From Mixophyes australis (Eukaryota; Chordata; Amphibia; Anura; Limnodynastidae), in the NCBI GenBank assembly GCA_036250195.1, contig JAVHZZ010000002.1, positions 68,810,205-68,874,204 on the forward strand: a DNA stretch of 64,000 nt, read 5' to 3'. Each line of letters begins with the position of its first letter. Position 1 is the stretch's first letter. Shown here piece after piece: positions 44,194 through 54,017 of the stretch. Both the position numbers and the translations under genes were made by a program. The notes beneath the pieces were generated by a model, which worked only from the letters and a program-made list of their open reading frames with translations, did no database searches and was not told where the DNA came from.

Positions 44194-44654
44194 TTAGGCT
44201 TATTAACAGGCATTAGCCTGCAACTGTGTACTTAAGGCAATGAGGTCTGCTGCCTCATTGCCGGTTATAGCTTCTGTGCTCCAGTCTGCTGACCTGCTTG
44301 TTCCAGTCCCTGTATCCTGTATCTACGTTTGACTTCCCGTGTATGACCCTTGGCTTCGTATTGGACTTCGCTTGTGTTTCCTGTGACCCTGATCCTTGGC
44401 TTGTTTACCCGTTCTGCTACTTTGCCTGTGACCTCTGACCTCAGCTTGTTCATCATTACTGTTACTTGCTGCTGGCCTTTGACCTCTGCGTGGACCTGAC
44501 TCTTCTTGCCTGGGTTCTCCCCAGCCGGTACACACTTCACGACCCTCTGTCAGTCTGCAGCCCAGTCTGTCCCCACCATCAGGGGCTCCAGTGAACACCT
44601 GACTGGCAGAGTAGACTCCGGGTTGTGTTGTGCCGGCTGGAGGGGTTCCTAACA
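43986..44654 (+). repeat. 3' LTR
   Basis: 669 bp, at a constant offset of 4480 from the 5' LTR with no difference seen. It supplies the last 208 bp of the pol frame. Confidence 0.95.
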
Positions 44655-45302
44655 CTTAGAAGCACAGAGCACGGGACACAGGACCACTGGACTGAACAGG
44701 ACACAGCACAGGACCCAGCAGCACCACTGAACTCAAAATTGACAGAGCACAGCACACAGCACCACTGGACTGATACTGCAGAATGTGTGAACTTTGTACT
44801 ATTGCAGCAGTACCACTGGACTTTTACTGCTGAATGTGTGAACTTGGTAATATTGCAGTACCAATGGGCTTATACTGCAGGATTGGTTTGGCAAATTTTG
44901 TTGTAATTAAAAAAAATTATATATATTTTTTTGTATTTTTTTTTATAACTTTTTTTAAATTTTTTAAACACTTGGGAATAATGGGGAAATAACTATGCCC
45001 TTAGAAGCACAGAGCACAGGACACAGCACCACTGGACTGAACAGGACACAGCACAGGACCCAGCAGCACCACTGAACTAAAAATTAACAGAGCACAGCAC
45101 ACAGCACCACTGGACTGATACTGCAGAACAGAACACAGCACAGCACAGCACAGCACAGCACAGAACTAAACAGCACAGCACCAGATCTACCAGAACAGAG
45201 GACCACCTAACACACCCTCCCTCTACCCTGATCAATGCCCGACTCGGATCGGCAATGTTCGGGTGGGCTCGGATTCAGGAAATCCGAGTGCGCTCATCTC
45301 TA

Positions 45303-45440
45303 CCAAATACCAATACACCTGGCCGCATTGTGGAGATACTGGCAATTGACCATTGTGTCCATGGGCTGGAGAGGAGCTTACAGAGATGGGTGCTACAAGC
45401 GGATCCACGTCTTATGAGGAACTTGCTATGGTGGTAGACC
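45303..45440 (+). pseudogene. SCAN-like Gag fragment, second part
   Basis: Joined to 38667 without the insertion and one TSD copy, the frame continues WLQPNTNTPGRIVEILAI and DHCVHGLERSLQRWV, the second half of a SCAN-type domain. It stops at 45435-45437. This in-frame continuation confirms the hAT insertion point. Confidence 0.75.
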
Positions 45441-45655
45441 GTTATTCGGTCGTGTAACACATGTCTAAGGCTCCAGAGGAGAACCCAAAACTGTTGTCCA
45501 AGACAAAGTTGTCGCCTGGGCGCTTTGAATATGGCAGACCTGGGCATTGTTCTTTTACTCAGCTAGGTTACAGCTAGGCCTTTGCTAGTTGTTGCACCAT
45601 GTCCCCCTCCACAGGGAAACTGGTACTGTTTCAGGTGACTGTCTTAATAAATTAA

Positions 45656-45850
45656 CATGCTGTTTTGGCCCTGGTAGACTTAGGAAGCGAGTTGACATTG
45701 GTCTCCAGTTCTGTGGTTCCGAAATATGAAACAACAAGGCTACCTAAGGTGAAGGTGTTATGCATCCATGGAGCTACTGAGGAATATGAGCGGACTCTCC
45801 TTTCTATTACGATAAAAGGCCAAACAATTGAGGTAGTGACTGCTGTAGTC
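45656..45850 (+). pseudogene. retropepsin fragment of the old Gypsy
   Basis: LALVDLGSELTLVSSSVV followed by VLCIHGATEEYERTLLSI and a VVTAVVP segment resembles a Gypsy aspartic protease. The active-site motif should be D-S/T-G but is D-L-G, so the enzyme is dead. It ends abruptly at the MITE scrap 45848-45888, and no RT follows. Confidence 0.65.
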
Positions 45851-45888
45851 CCCACTTTTTCAAACCCGCAGCTTAGTAAATCTAGCCC
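45848..45888. repeat. right end of a GGGCTAGATTTACTAAG MITE
   Basis: CCCACTTTTTCAAACCCGC and CTTAGTAAATCTAGCCC match the right arm of the element at 55924-56098. The left arm is missing, so it lies at a deletion junction in the old Gypsy. Confidence 0.7.
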
Positions 45889-45992
45889 ATAGAGTCTGTC
45901 AATTGGATAAAAGTCAAAAACGACAAGTTAAACATGTCGCTTTTCTAAAAACTTGGCGTGAGGAGACCCCACTGAGAGGGCATAGACTAGGA

Positions 45993-46981
45993 CAGTGGTT
46001 CCCAAACTTTTGCAGTTCGCGGCACCCTTAGAGTCTCCATAATTTTTTCAAGGCACCCCTCCAAAATAATTACTGAGCAATCCTGTTTTAGAAGTAGTTG
46101 GATCAAAAAAATGTAATAAGTATTTAGGTCAGGACAGAAATACTTATTTAGTTGTATGAAAAAATGTCCCCTCTGCATCCAGACACACTGCCCCCTCTGC
46201 ATTCAGTCACTCTGCCCCCTCTCACCCTGCCCCCTCTGCCTCTCTCACGCTGCCCCCTCTGCCTCTCTCACGCTGCCCCCCTCTCGCGCTGTCCCCCTCC
46301 TCTGGCCTCTGTCATGCTGCATCCTCTCACGCTGTCTCCCTCCTCTGCCCCCTCTCACGCTGTCCCCCTCCTCTGGCCTCTGTCACGCTGCCCCCTCCTC
46401 TGGCCTCTGTCCCCCTCCTCTGCCCTCTGTCACGCTGCCCCCTCCTCTGGCCTCTGGCCTCTGTCCCCCTCCTCTGGCCTCTGTCACGCTGCCACCTCAC
46501 ACTGTCCCCCTCCTCTGCCCTCTGTCACGCTGTCCCCCTCCTCTGCCCTCTGTCACGCTGTCCCACTCCTCTGCCCTCTGTCCCCTCCTCTGGCCTCTGT
46601 CACGCTGTCCCCCTCCTCTGCCCTCTGTCCCCCTCCTCTGCCCTCTGTCACGCTGCCCCCTCCTCTGGCCTCTGTCCCCTCTCCTCTGGCCTCTGTCCCC
46701 TCTCCTCTGGCCTTTGTCACGCTCCCTCTCACTCTGTACCCTCTGCCGCGGCCAGCCTGAAAAAAAACAAACAAAACATAAACTTACCAATCCGCACGGC
46801 GCCGGGACCCAGCATTCTCCCTTTCTCACACGTACCTGTCACTATAGTGACAAGCTGCGTGAGAGTGGAGGATACTGGGTCCCGGCGCCGCGCGGATTGG
46901 TAAGTTTATGTTTTGTTTGTTTTTTTTATGGCTTTCTCGCGGCACCCCTGGGAGCCGCGGCGCACACTTTGGGAACCGCTG
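45993..46981. mobile_element. non-autonomous hAT (CAGTGGTTCCCAAAC) with internal minisatellite
   Basis: Termini CAGTGGTTCCCAAAC and GTTTGGGAACCGCTG are inverted repeats. A perfect 8-bp TSD, gactagga, lies at 45985-45992 and 46982-46989. The target has a central TA, as reported for Buster-type hATs. Inside are a CCCCCTCCTCTG minisatellite (46190-46735) and a palindrome (about 46756-46931, CGGCGCCGGGACCCAG / CTGGGTCCCGGCGCCG). No transposase. Confidence 0.92.
46190..46735. repeat. pyrimidine-rich minisatellite
   Basis: Irregular units combining GCCCCCTCCTCTGGCCTCTGT and CACGCTG. It creates spurious open frames of up to 310 codons on the plus strand and 110 on the minus. Confidence 0.9.
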
Positions 46982-47156
46982 GACTAGGACCTAAACTTAA
47001 AACTGCAGATGCCCACTTCCATAAAAATGCATATCCCACAGTATCCACATCACTGGGGTTGATGAAGCTAAAAGGGACGGGTGTATGACAGTGGGCAGTT
47101 TTGCGCTACCCATGGAGTCTGCTTTGTGTAGCTGGATGAAGCTAAGGGGAGGAGTA

Positions 47157-47570
47157 TGTGGCAATTGGGACACTTTGCCACCGTCTAATAGAGGAAACAG
47201 TGATGGTTTCCTGGGAAACCACAGCCTAAAGGTGTAGAGAGGGTTAAATCTGCACACACTTACACAGAGCAGGGGACCAGGTGGAGCACCTAGTCTAATC
47301 AATTAAGGAGTCGGCCAGAGCAATGCCTGACGCTTAAAAAAAAAAGCTGGGTTTGACCTGTGTGTGGGAGACTGCTGGTAAAAAGTGGCCAGTGACCAGT
47401 TAGGAACCTAACTGTGATAGCCAGAGTTCAGGGCTATGGGACTATGTTTATTTCTATGAATGTTTCATTTGATTGCTGAAGACACTGCCAAGACTATTTA
47501 TCCATCCTGACAAGTAAATAAATGTCAATGTGGTTCAGCAGAAACTTGTGTGAGGAGCCATCTGTTTGCA
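47157..47570 (+). repeat. 3' LTR of the old Gypsy element
   Basis: A purine tract AAGGGGAGGAG precedes TGTGGCAATTGGG, and the segment ends CTGTTTGCACA. It contains an AATAAA (near 47517) ~50 bp before the end, as an LTR should. The right boundary abuts a (TA)n run, so the TSD cannot be read. Confidence 0.55.
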
Positions 47571-47571
47571 C

Positions 47572-47572
<1 letters not shown>

Positions 47573-47624
<52 letters not shown>
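47573..47624. repeat. (TA)n microsatellite
   Basis: About 25 TA units. The 103-codon frame crossing it is an artefact. Confidence 0.95.
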
Positions 47625-47631
<7 letters not shown>

Positions 47632-48222
47632 CGCTTTGGAATGAGAGGGGTACATTTTCTGAAGTATTAGTCATACTACATACTATGTATAGATATATTA
47701 TGGCAAGCAGGGATGGAACACAGCAAATTATCAGTGTTGCTGAACATGTGTGGGAGCCTCTGGGAGGTGGACCGGTATTGCTGGATTCCCCTCACCTCTG
47801 GGTCACACCCCTGGCTGTGGAGGGAGTCCCGCCCCTGTCAGGTTTCCACATAATGAGATAGTTTGATTGTTTAGTTTTAATTTCCAACGTTTCACATGCT
47901 TTATCTTTACAAATTCTTTACTATTGTTCATGGCAGCATAAAAATTAGAAATATATTTCTTGATATTTTGATTCTCAAAAAAGTGTTTCTGAAGGCTTGC
48001 TAATGATATGATTGTAGAGAGTAAAGAAATTTCTTTTAAATAAATTAATTAATTTGTAGATATTTATTCCAATCTTCATTTGGAATAGTTTACAATAATT
48101 TGAGATCCATACAACTGTTAGGCTACTTTCAATAAATGGATTAGATAGCTTGTGAATAACTTGTTTATGCTGGAAAGTTAGTGTAAGTACTGGATTTCAA
48201 TCGTAATATAATCATGCATTTG
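47625..48222. other. unannotated stretch
   Basis: AT-rich DNA with no recognised gene or repeat termini. Confidence 0.45.
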
Positions 48223-48230
48223 GTTAAAAT

Positions 48231-49112
48231 TAGAGATGCTTGGGCTCGGTTTTCTGAAAACCGAACCCATCCGAGTTTTAGGGGATCCGAGTAGGTTCGC
48301 GAGCCGTCTCGGTACTTTTGTGCGTCCTCGGATCTGAATCGAGGCAAAACGTCATTGTTGTGTTGTCGGATCTCACGGGTTTTGGATTCCATAAGTACCT
48401 CCCTCCCCAGGAGATCCAACACCATTGCTCACACAGAAAGAGGGGTAGCAGTGTTCTTGTCACTCTCCATTCTCCAGTGACATTGCTCAGCGCCATTGAT
48501 ATTCCTCAACCACCATCTTAATCTCCCTAGATTACCCTATTACCACCCTCTACACAGCTAACGCAGGACAACAACCCTCTGACCAACATTGCCACACACA
48601 CAGCATACTCAATACTTTTACCTTTGCATTCTAGCTGGTCCATTGTGCAATATGATGTAGCACATGCCCTTGTGTGTCAAACTCCCATTGTCCTATAGAT
48701 TGTAAGCTTGCGAGCAGGGTTCTCTTACCTCTCTGTCTGTATGTATTACCCAGTATTGTCTTATTAATGTTTGTTCCCAATTGTAAAGCCCTACGGAATT
48801 TGATGGAGCTATATAAATAAATGTTGATGATGATGATGATTGCTCACACAGAACAGGGGTAGCAGTGTACTTGTCACTTGACAAAAATTGACTGGAAATG
48901 ACCGGAAATTAATGTTATTGAAGTTAATAATAATGTAGGAACAAAAAAAGAGCCAAATTATGTGATTTTAGCAAAACAAAATAGGGATTTTATAAAACAA
49001 AATTAGGGATCCAAAACCAAAACCAAAACACGCGAGGGCGGTTTTGCCAAAACCAAAACACGAAGTTAATCCAGATATAAAACCAAAACATGGGGGTCAG
49101 TGAACATCTCTA
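48231..49112. mobile_element. non-autonomous hAT (TAGAGATG family)
   Basis: It starts TAGAGATGCTTGGGCTCGG and ends GTGAACATCTCTA, with subterminal ATCCGAG words on the left and CCAAAACCAAAACACG words on the right. A perfect 8-bp TSD, gttaaaat, lies at 48223-48230 and 49113-49120 and fits nTnnnnAn. It is related in style to the TAGGGATG family but distinct. A retroposon occupies 48465-48838. Confidence 0.92.
48465..48838 (+). repeat. LINE-tail retroposon inside the hAT
   Basis: The 3' part (48694-48838) reads 'tagattgtaagcttgcgagc' to 'gctatataaataaatgttga' and (TGA)n. The segment is bracketed by direct repeats of about 40 bp (48424-48464 and 48839-48878, 'ttgctcacacagaa' to 'cttgtcact') with few differences. 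That is long for a target-site duplication. Confidence 0.6.
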
Positions 49113-49309
49113 GTTAAAATAGAGTTATATTTTCCAAAATATTATAATTAAATGTAATTGCTGGATATTCAATTATGATTTATGGTCTAAAGAATTTGGT
49201 GTATAGTGATAAATCCCCAAAAGCTATATCAGGTATAGCTAATTGCTCATTATGTACCTATTTTTGTTGGGTTTAACACACATTTTAAGTTGGTCCAATA
49301 TGGCATCAG

Positions 49310-49975
49310 TATGATTAGTTTTAAATCCGAGAGGAGCCTACGTTTTAGAACTCATAATAGGCCAAGCTATTCTTGTCCAAGCTATTCTTGTGGGTTTGTT
49401 TTATCAAATTAAGTTGCGAAAGATCTTACACAAAATGCAAATCCGCAATTGTGTTCAATACCTAGTATGGAGATTCCATGAATTAAGGCATTGTCCATAG
49501 CTAGTAAAATAACAACAGAGATAAGGAATGCCCTTCCCAATGCCATTATACATATTAAAAGGCTTAGACTAAAATCCTGAATAATTGACTGAAGTAGATG
49601 GATTTGAATATAATCACTTAATTACATACAATAATGTCTTTAAATCCAATTATTGTGTAACGTTACTTTTATGAATAACCAGTTTATACAGCCAAGTACT
49701 TGTTCAGCATCTAATGCAAGGATCAAGGCTGGGACATTGGTGTGATCAGCATGGTATAATATGTTACAATTCCATCATGTTATCTACAGCTTGCCTTCAA
49801 GAGATAAAACCAGAATGATCCAGGTTAACTAATTTTGGAAGTCTGTGAGCAGGGAGAGATTTTTAAACCTCCATCTAGTAATGCTATTGGAAGAAAGTTC
49901 GATCAAAGATTTGTTTCTTTACCTGGTTTGGGAATTATTATAATCCTAGCTTCTAGCATTTAAGTGGGGAATAAA
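49310..49975 (-). pseudogene. L1-type LINE reverse transcriptase remnant
   Basis: Minus-strand translation in shifting frames gives IIIIPKPGKET, then FLPIALLDGGLKIS, VNPDHSGFIS, VPALILALDAEQVLG and ALIHGISI. These correspond in order to the first RT motifs of L1-type ORF2 (KPGKD, PISLLN, QTGFI, LDAEKAFD). Several frameshifts and stops. The YADD part is not recognisable. Old and dead. Confidence 0.7.
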
Positions 49976-50454
49976 GAAGATGCAATTGGTCTACTGATAA
50001 AGATTGCTAACAAGTGGCAACACAATATATTTATGTTTTCCTGTTATAGTAGCAGTTATAAAGCATTGTCGTTTGTTGTTTACTGTCACTAATGACTAAA
50101 TATTTCTGTTTTAGTCCGGAAAATGGGTCTCCGACACCGAGCCTACTAGAGCTTGGGGTTGGGTGCATGTTAGACAAGCTCCAAGATGACCATTACAAAA
50201 ACAACCTAAAATGCCCTCCTAAACCAATTTCTCAACTCTGTACCATTCCTTCCCCTTAACAGAGGCCAGAATGAGCCAGAAAAAAACTAATTGACCAAAC
50301 CAGGACCAACAGTCCAATCTTTTTAATCTTAACGGGCCTGCTCCCGTCAGAACCAAAGTGGCACCTACATGCACACGTCAGAGATTAATAAGGCCTATCA
50401 ACAAAGGACCCACAAACTCTTAATGGACATCTTCCAGCTAAAAGATTTCATGAC
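49976..50454. other. unannotated; possibly further LINE sequence
   Basis: It borders the LINE remnant and might include more of it, but I read no further motif. 'gtctccgacaccgagcc' near 50130 may be retroelement 5' sequence. Confidence 0.35.
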
Positions 50455-50457
50455 TTG

Positions 50458-51418
50458 GGGCAAGATTTACTAAGAATCGAGTTTGGTGGCGGTTTGAAGC
50501 CGTCACCCATCGCCGGCGGTTTAGTGGTCCAAACCGCCGCATTTATTATAGGGTGGTTTGAGGCTTCAATTTAAAATGACTGGCGATGTATGGTGGATTG
50601 AAAAAGCTAAACCGCCGATGGTTTTGTCCAAACCGCCGGTGGTTTGGATGAAACCACCATCAAAACCGCCATCCAGAAGACAGGACAGGACAGTTTTAAT
50701 ACCTGCTACAGAATGAAAGTTCAAACAGGCTGTTTGAACTATTTTGCCATTCAGAACATAAGAGAAAGCACCATTGACATTTAAATTATGTTGGCAATCA
50801 TTATTTATTGATTAATGGGCAAAATTTATTTAATAACTTATGAGGGGGAAAAAAAATTAATATATTAAGGGGACAAAATTACTTAGTTATTATATTATTC
50901 GGGCACTATTGTGCAACATAAATAATTATATCCACCATTAACAATCAGTTAATAATATTATAAATTCACATTTCCCACATAATATAATGCTTTAATAGTG
51001 TTCCCTTAAAAAAATATTAAAAAAAGAAAATCCCCTCATAAGTAACAATTAAATTCATTTTGCTTCTTAATCAATAAATAATGATTGCCCAAATAATTTA
51101 AATGCCAATGGTGCTTCCTCTTATGTCCTGAATGGCAATATAGCTCAAACAGCAGCAGTTGAATCGATCTTGTCACTCACAACCACCTCTTTTATTTTGG
51201 CTGTTTGGTGGCGGTTTTGAAAACCCCAGCTTAGTAAATCCAGCTGTTTGTATGTTTATCATTATTAAAATTGGCATGGTGGTTTGTAAAGTGGTGGTTT
51301 TGAAAAATGTTAATTCTGGCTGTTTTAACTGTGGTTTAGAAAATCCGACGGTTTCAAAACTACCGGAAAAATAGCCAAACAGCAGTTTGAGCAAATCACC
51401 CTTTAGTAAGTCTAGCCC
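50458..51418. mobile_element. 961-bp MITE-like element (GGGCTAGATTTACTAAG type)
   Basis: Ends GGGCAAGATTTACTAAG and CTTTAGTAAGTCTAGCCC are inverted, flanked by TTG on both sides (50455-50457 and 51419-51421). The interior repeats AAACCGCC / GGCGGTTT many times. No coding region. It shares termini with 55924-56098 but is five times longer. Confidence 0.75.
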
Positions 51419-51429
51419 TTGGAGTTCTT

Positions 51430-51758
51430 GGGCCTGATTCATTAAGGAAAGTAAGACAAAAAAATGAGTACATTTTCTCCTGGACAAAACCATGTTATAA
51501 TGCAAGTGGTGCAAATTAGTTTATTATTTTGCACATAATATAAATACTGGCTTTTTTTTATGTAGCACATAAATACTTCATAGCTTTATTTGTACACTGA
51601 AATGTAAAGTTAATCTAGAACATGTCCTACCCCAACTATAAATCTGTAATCACATTTTAAATTTACCTCCCCCTCCAATGTAGCATGGTTTTGCCAAGGT
51701 ACAAAGTTATTTTTATTTTTTTCTTTACTTTCCTTTCCTTTCCTTAATGAATCAGGCC
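51430..51758. mobile_element. palindromic MITE (GGGCCTGATTCATTAAGG family)
   Basis: Starts GGGCCTGATTCATTAAGG and ends CCTTAATGAATCAGGCC, with the inner words GTTATAATGCAAGTGG and TATTTTGCACATAA shared with 12788-13120 and 62207-62459. CTT flanks both sides if the last C is assigned to the duplication. Confidence 0.8.
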
Positions 51759-51782
51759 CTTCATGTACAAACTGGGGTGCAA

Positions 51783-52242
51783 GAGGGGGAAGACTTTGGC
51801 ATGAGTTAGTCAGCTTAACATATTTTGCAATATGTGGAACTAACATTCTCTGCTTTTAATATAGAAATGTAGTAAGAGCAGTGTTAATTGTGTACATGGA
51901 AAGTGCAGAAGATCAATGTGTTTTTTGTATATACACTGTAAGTCTCAGCTCTCTTGCTTCCCATTTCTAGGTATTTACATTAATTACAACTTGTGGCAGG
52001 TGAGTCCCTAGGTGTTCCATGGCTGCTATTGCTTGGGGAGGATTTGCCTTTAAAAGTTGTGTGCAGGTAGGCTTTAACAGAGATAAAAAAAAAGCATAGC
52101 ATTTGATCATGTAAGGATTGGCCAGAAGGGGGAAGATTTTGGTGTGAGTTGGTCTGCTTAACATATATTGCAATGTGGAACTAACATCCCTTGTTTTTAA
52201 TATAGAAAAGTAGCTAGAACAACATTAATTGTGTATTTGTGC
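51783..52242. repeat. direct duplication of a ~112-bp segment
   Basis: 51783-51897 and 52131-52242 share GGGGGAAGA, GTGAGTT/ATGAGTT, GCTTAACATAT, TGTGGAACTAACAT and TTTTAATATAGAAA in order, 348 bp apart. No transposon ends are visible at the copies. Confidence 0.75.
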
Positions 52243-52389
52243 AGAGTATCTCCATCAATGAAGGATATAGCTTTGCTGACATGTCAAGTGACCGTTTGCC
52301 ATAGGCAGACACTGTACTGGTCCTTATATCCTGTTTCATAGTAGAGGACCATAGGTAGTGGATCGAGTGTCTCCTTAGCACTGTTATCA

Positions 52390-52688
52390 CATACTTGCCA
52401 ACTACAGGAAGTTGCCAGGGGGGGTGGGTGTGCGGGGGGAGGGGCCAGATGAATAATCATCATTTTGGCCCCGCCCCCCACAACGTAATGACGCAAACAC
52501 GTCATTTTACAGCGGGGGCAGGACCAAATGCCACGATTTCCTGAGAATTGCGTCATTTTGGCTCTAATTCTACCTACTTCACTAGGAAGTGGGCAGATGC
52601 AGGAGACTGCTCCACTCTCCCTGGAGTCCAGGAGACCTACCCGGAATTCGTGAATCTCCTGGACATTCCGGGAGAGTTGGCAAGTATG
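52390..52688. mobile_element. hAT-type MITE (CATACTTGCC family), best copy
   Basis: Termini CATACTTGCCAAC and GTTGGCAAGTATG are perfect inverted repeats. A perfect 8-bp TSD, tgttatca, lies at 52382-52389 and 52689-52696. 299 bp. It defines the ends of the family seen at 13876, 17560, 18231, 21215, 23153, 53985 and 58455. Confidence 0.92.
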
Positions 52689-52696
52689 TGTTATCA

Positions 52697-53984
52697 TATC
52701 ACAGATTACGTCAGTTTGAAATGTATGATCATACATTCTGAATTCAGAGCACAATGTCAGATCTATCATTTCAAGTGTGAAATGTCCATATCGAAGTAAT
52801 CTTGTTCATAATTTATATACAAGATGTCCACTGTATATTTTTATTTTTATAATTCGGACGAATAGGTACATCAAATATTTCGAGCTTAGAGATCAGCTTA
52901 ATAGCAAACGTAAAGAAATTAAGTATTGGCCCAAATAATGAATAAGATTTTGTGATGTTTAAAAAAACATTTATGGTCTATATAAGAATTTCTGGCTATC
53001 CGGTGAACTATGATTCACACACAGGTGCGCAGAACTCCCCATTAACATACCCACTGCATTTCTGCTCTAAGACAGAAGGAAGGGGGCTGAGGGGAAAGGA
53101 CCTGGCTTTAGAAGCCATGAAAACAGGTGTACTTAGTCAGACTAAGGGGATCAGCTTCATTTCTGTATTTCTCCTTTTTATTTTTAAAGAAACTTAATAT
53201 TATGCGTAATATGCTTAATATTATTGTATTTCATGATACTGTATATATTACTGTATTTCATGATACTGTATATATTACTGTATTTCATGTTGTTATTTTA
53301 TTTTGTGTATCCTAAGCATTGTGACTACCTTACCATATTTAATCCATTTAATAACGTTCTGACCTCACAGCATGGGAAATTTCCTGGTTATAAATATTAT
53401 TGCCCTGTTGCTAAGAGCTGATATTTAGCGGAGCTCTTAGCAGAGCCAGTCATGTATCATCTGTGAGGCTTTTTCATTTTGCCAAGACCTGGATTGTTTC
53501 AAGAAGATGCCAGTGGTGCCAGCCTTCAGAATCCGTGTGTGTTATTTACATTGTTCTTTGGTGTACTACAGGTACCAGCACACCCTGGATGGCAGACAAG
53601 CAGTCACCAAGTAAACGCCGGAGCTGGGAGAGAAGGGGGAGGGGCATGCTAAACGATGGCTCCCTGGAGGGGCCTGGGAGCCATTGGCAAAATGGGCAAT
53701 GGGGGCTGCACTCCTCTTGAGGCGTAGGAGAAATGAGCGGTGTAACAGGAAAAAAAGGGGGTGGGAATGAGAGCTGGATGGCAGGAAAAAAACGGAGTGA
53801 GTTGTTAAGAAGTGGAAAAACGAGTGGAAAAATAAAGATAGAGAGGAGAGTTAAAGGAGGATAAAACAGCCAATAGGAGAGACCAAAGAAGTAAAACAAC
53901 AAAACTGTGATACTAAGCCTGTCTGGTGTTCTGCTTGCTTTCAGTATTCACGCCCCCTCTCCTCAGCATCCCCTTCAGGGTCCT
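52697..53984. other. unannotated, with a 27-bp tandem repeat
   Basis: About 53224-53291 holds 2.5 copies of a unit beginning TGTATTTCATGATACTG. Elsewhere no gene is recognised, although a minus-strand hydrophobic frame at 53546-53902 follows base bias. Confidence 0.45.
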
Positions 53985-54014
53985 CTGATGGGGAGGATCT
54001 CTAAGTTGGCAAGT
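53985..54014. repeat. CATACTTGCC-family end fragment
   Basis: AAGTTGGCAAGTATG (about 54003-54017) is the right terminus of the 52390-52688 family; nothing else of the element is seen. Confidence 0.5.
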
Positions 54015-54017
54015 ATG

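Larger units (their letters stand above)
39506..44654 (+). mobile_element. young Ty3/Gypsy chromovirus-type LTR retrotransposon, 5.15 kb
   Basis: Two 669-bp LTRs (39506-40174 and 43986-44654) that I find identical base for base flank a self-priming-type primer site, a shortened gag and an intact pol with a C-terminal chromodomain. A perfect 5-bp TSD, cttag, lies at 39501-39505 and 44655-44659. Domain order (protease, RT, RNase H, integrase, chromodomain) and the self-complementary primer site point to the Tf1/sushi branch. Identical LTRs imply a very recent insertion. No envelope gene. Confidence 0.95.
38668..45302 (-). mobile_element. non-autonomous hAT, same family as 28187-35614, carrying a Gypsy insertion
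   Basis: Read on the plus strand it begins TAGGGATGTGCACCGGCGAC and ends GAGTGCGCTCATCTCTA, the inverse of the intact element. A perfect 8-bp TSD, ccaaatac, lies at 38660-38667 and 45303-45310. Without the Gypsy element it is about 1.48 kb: right subterminal array (38984-39320) fused directly to leader-type repeats (39320-39505 and 44660-45230), with the whole transposase gene deleted. It probably depended on a full-length relative for transposition (inference). Confidence 0.92.
38400..47570 (+). mobile_element. old Ty3/Gypsy remnant with SCAN-like Gag, nested host of later insertions
   Basis: Collecting the outer pieces gives a plus-strand element: Gag fragment 38414-38667 continuing at 45303-45440, retropepsin fragment 45656-45850, a purine-rich tract just before 47157, and a 3' LTR at 47157-47570. 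Reverse transcriptase, RNase H and integrase are deleted. A hAT (38668-45302) splits the Gag and another hAT (45993-46981) lies before the LTR. No 5' LTR was recognised left of 38400. Confidence 0.65.

Noticed and set aside
46152..47088. Open frames of 310 and 202 codons (plus) and 110 codons (minus)
   Set aside because: They follow the CCCCCTCCTCTG minisatellite, overlap in several frames and hold only low-complexity residues.
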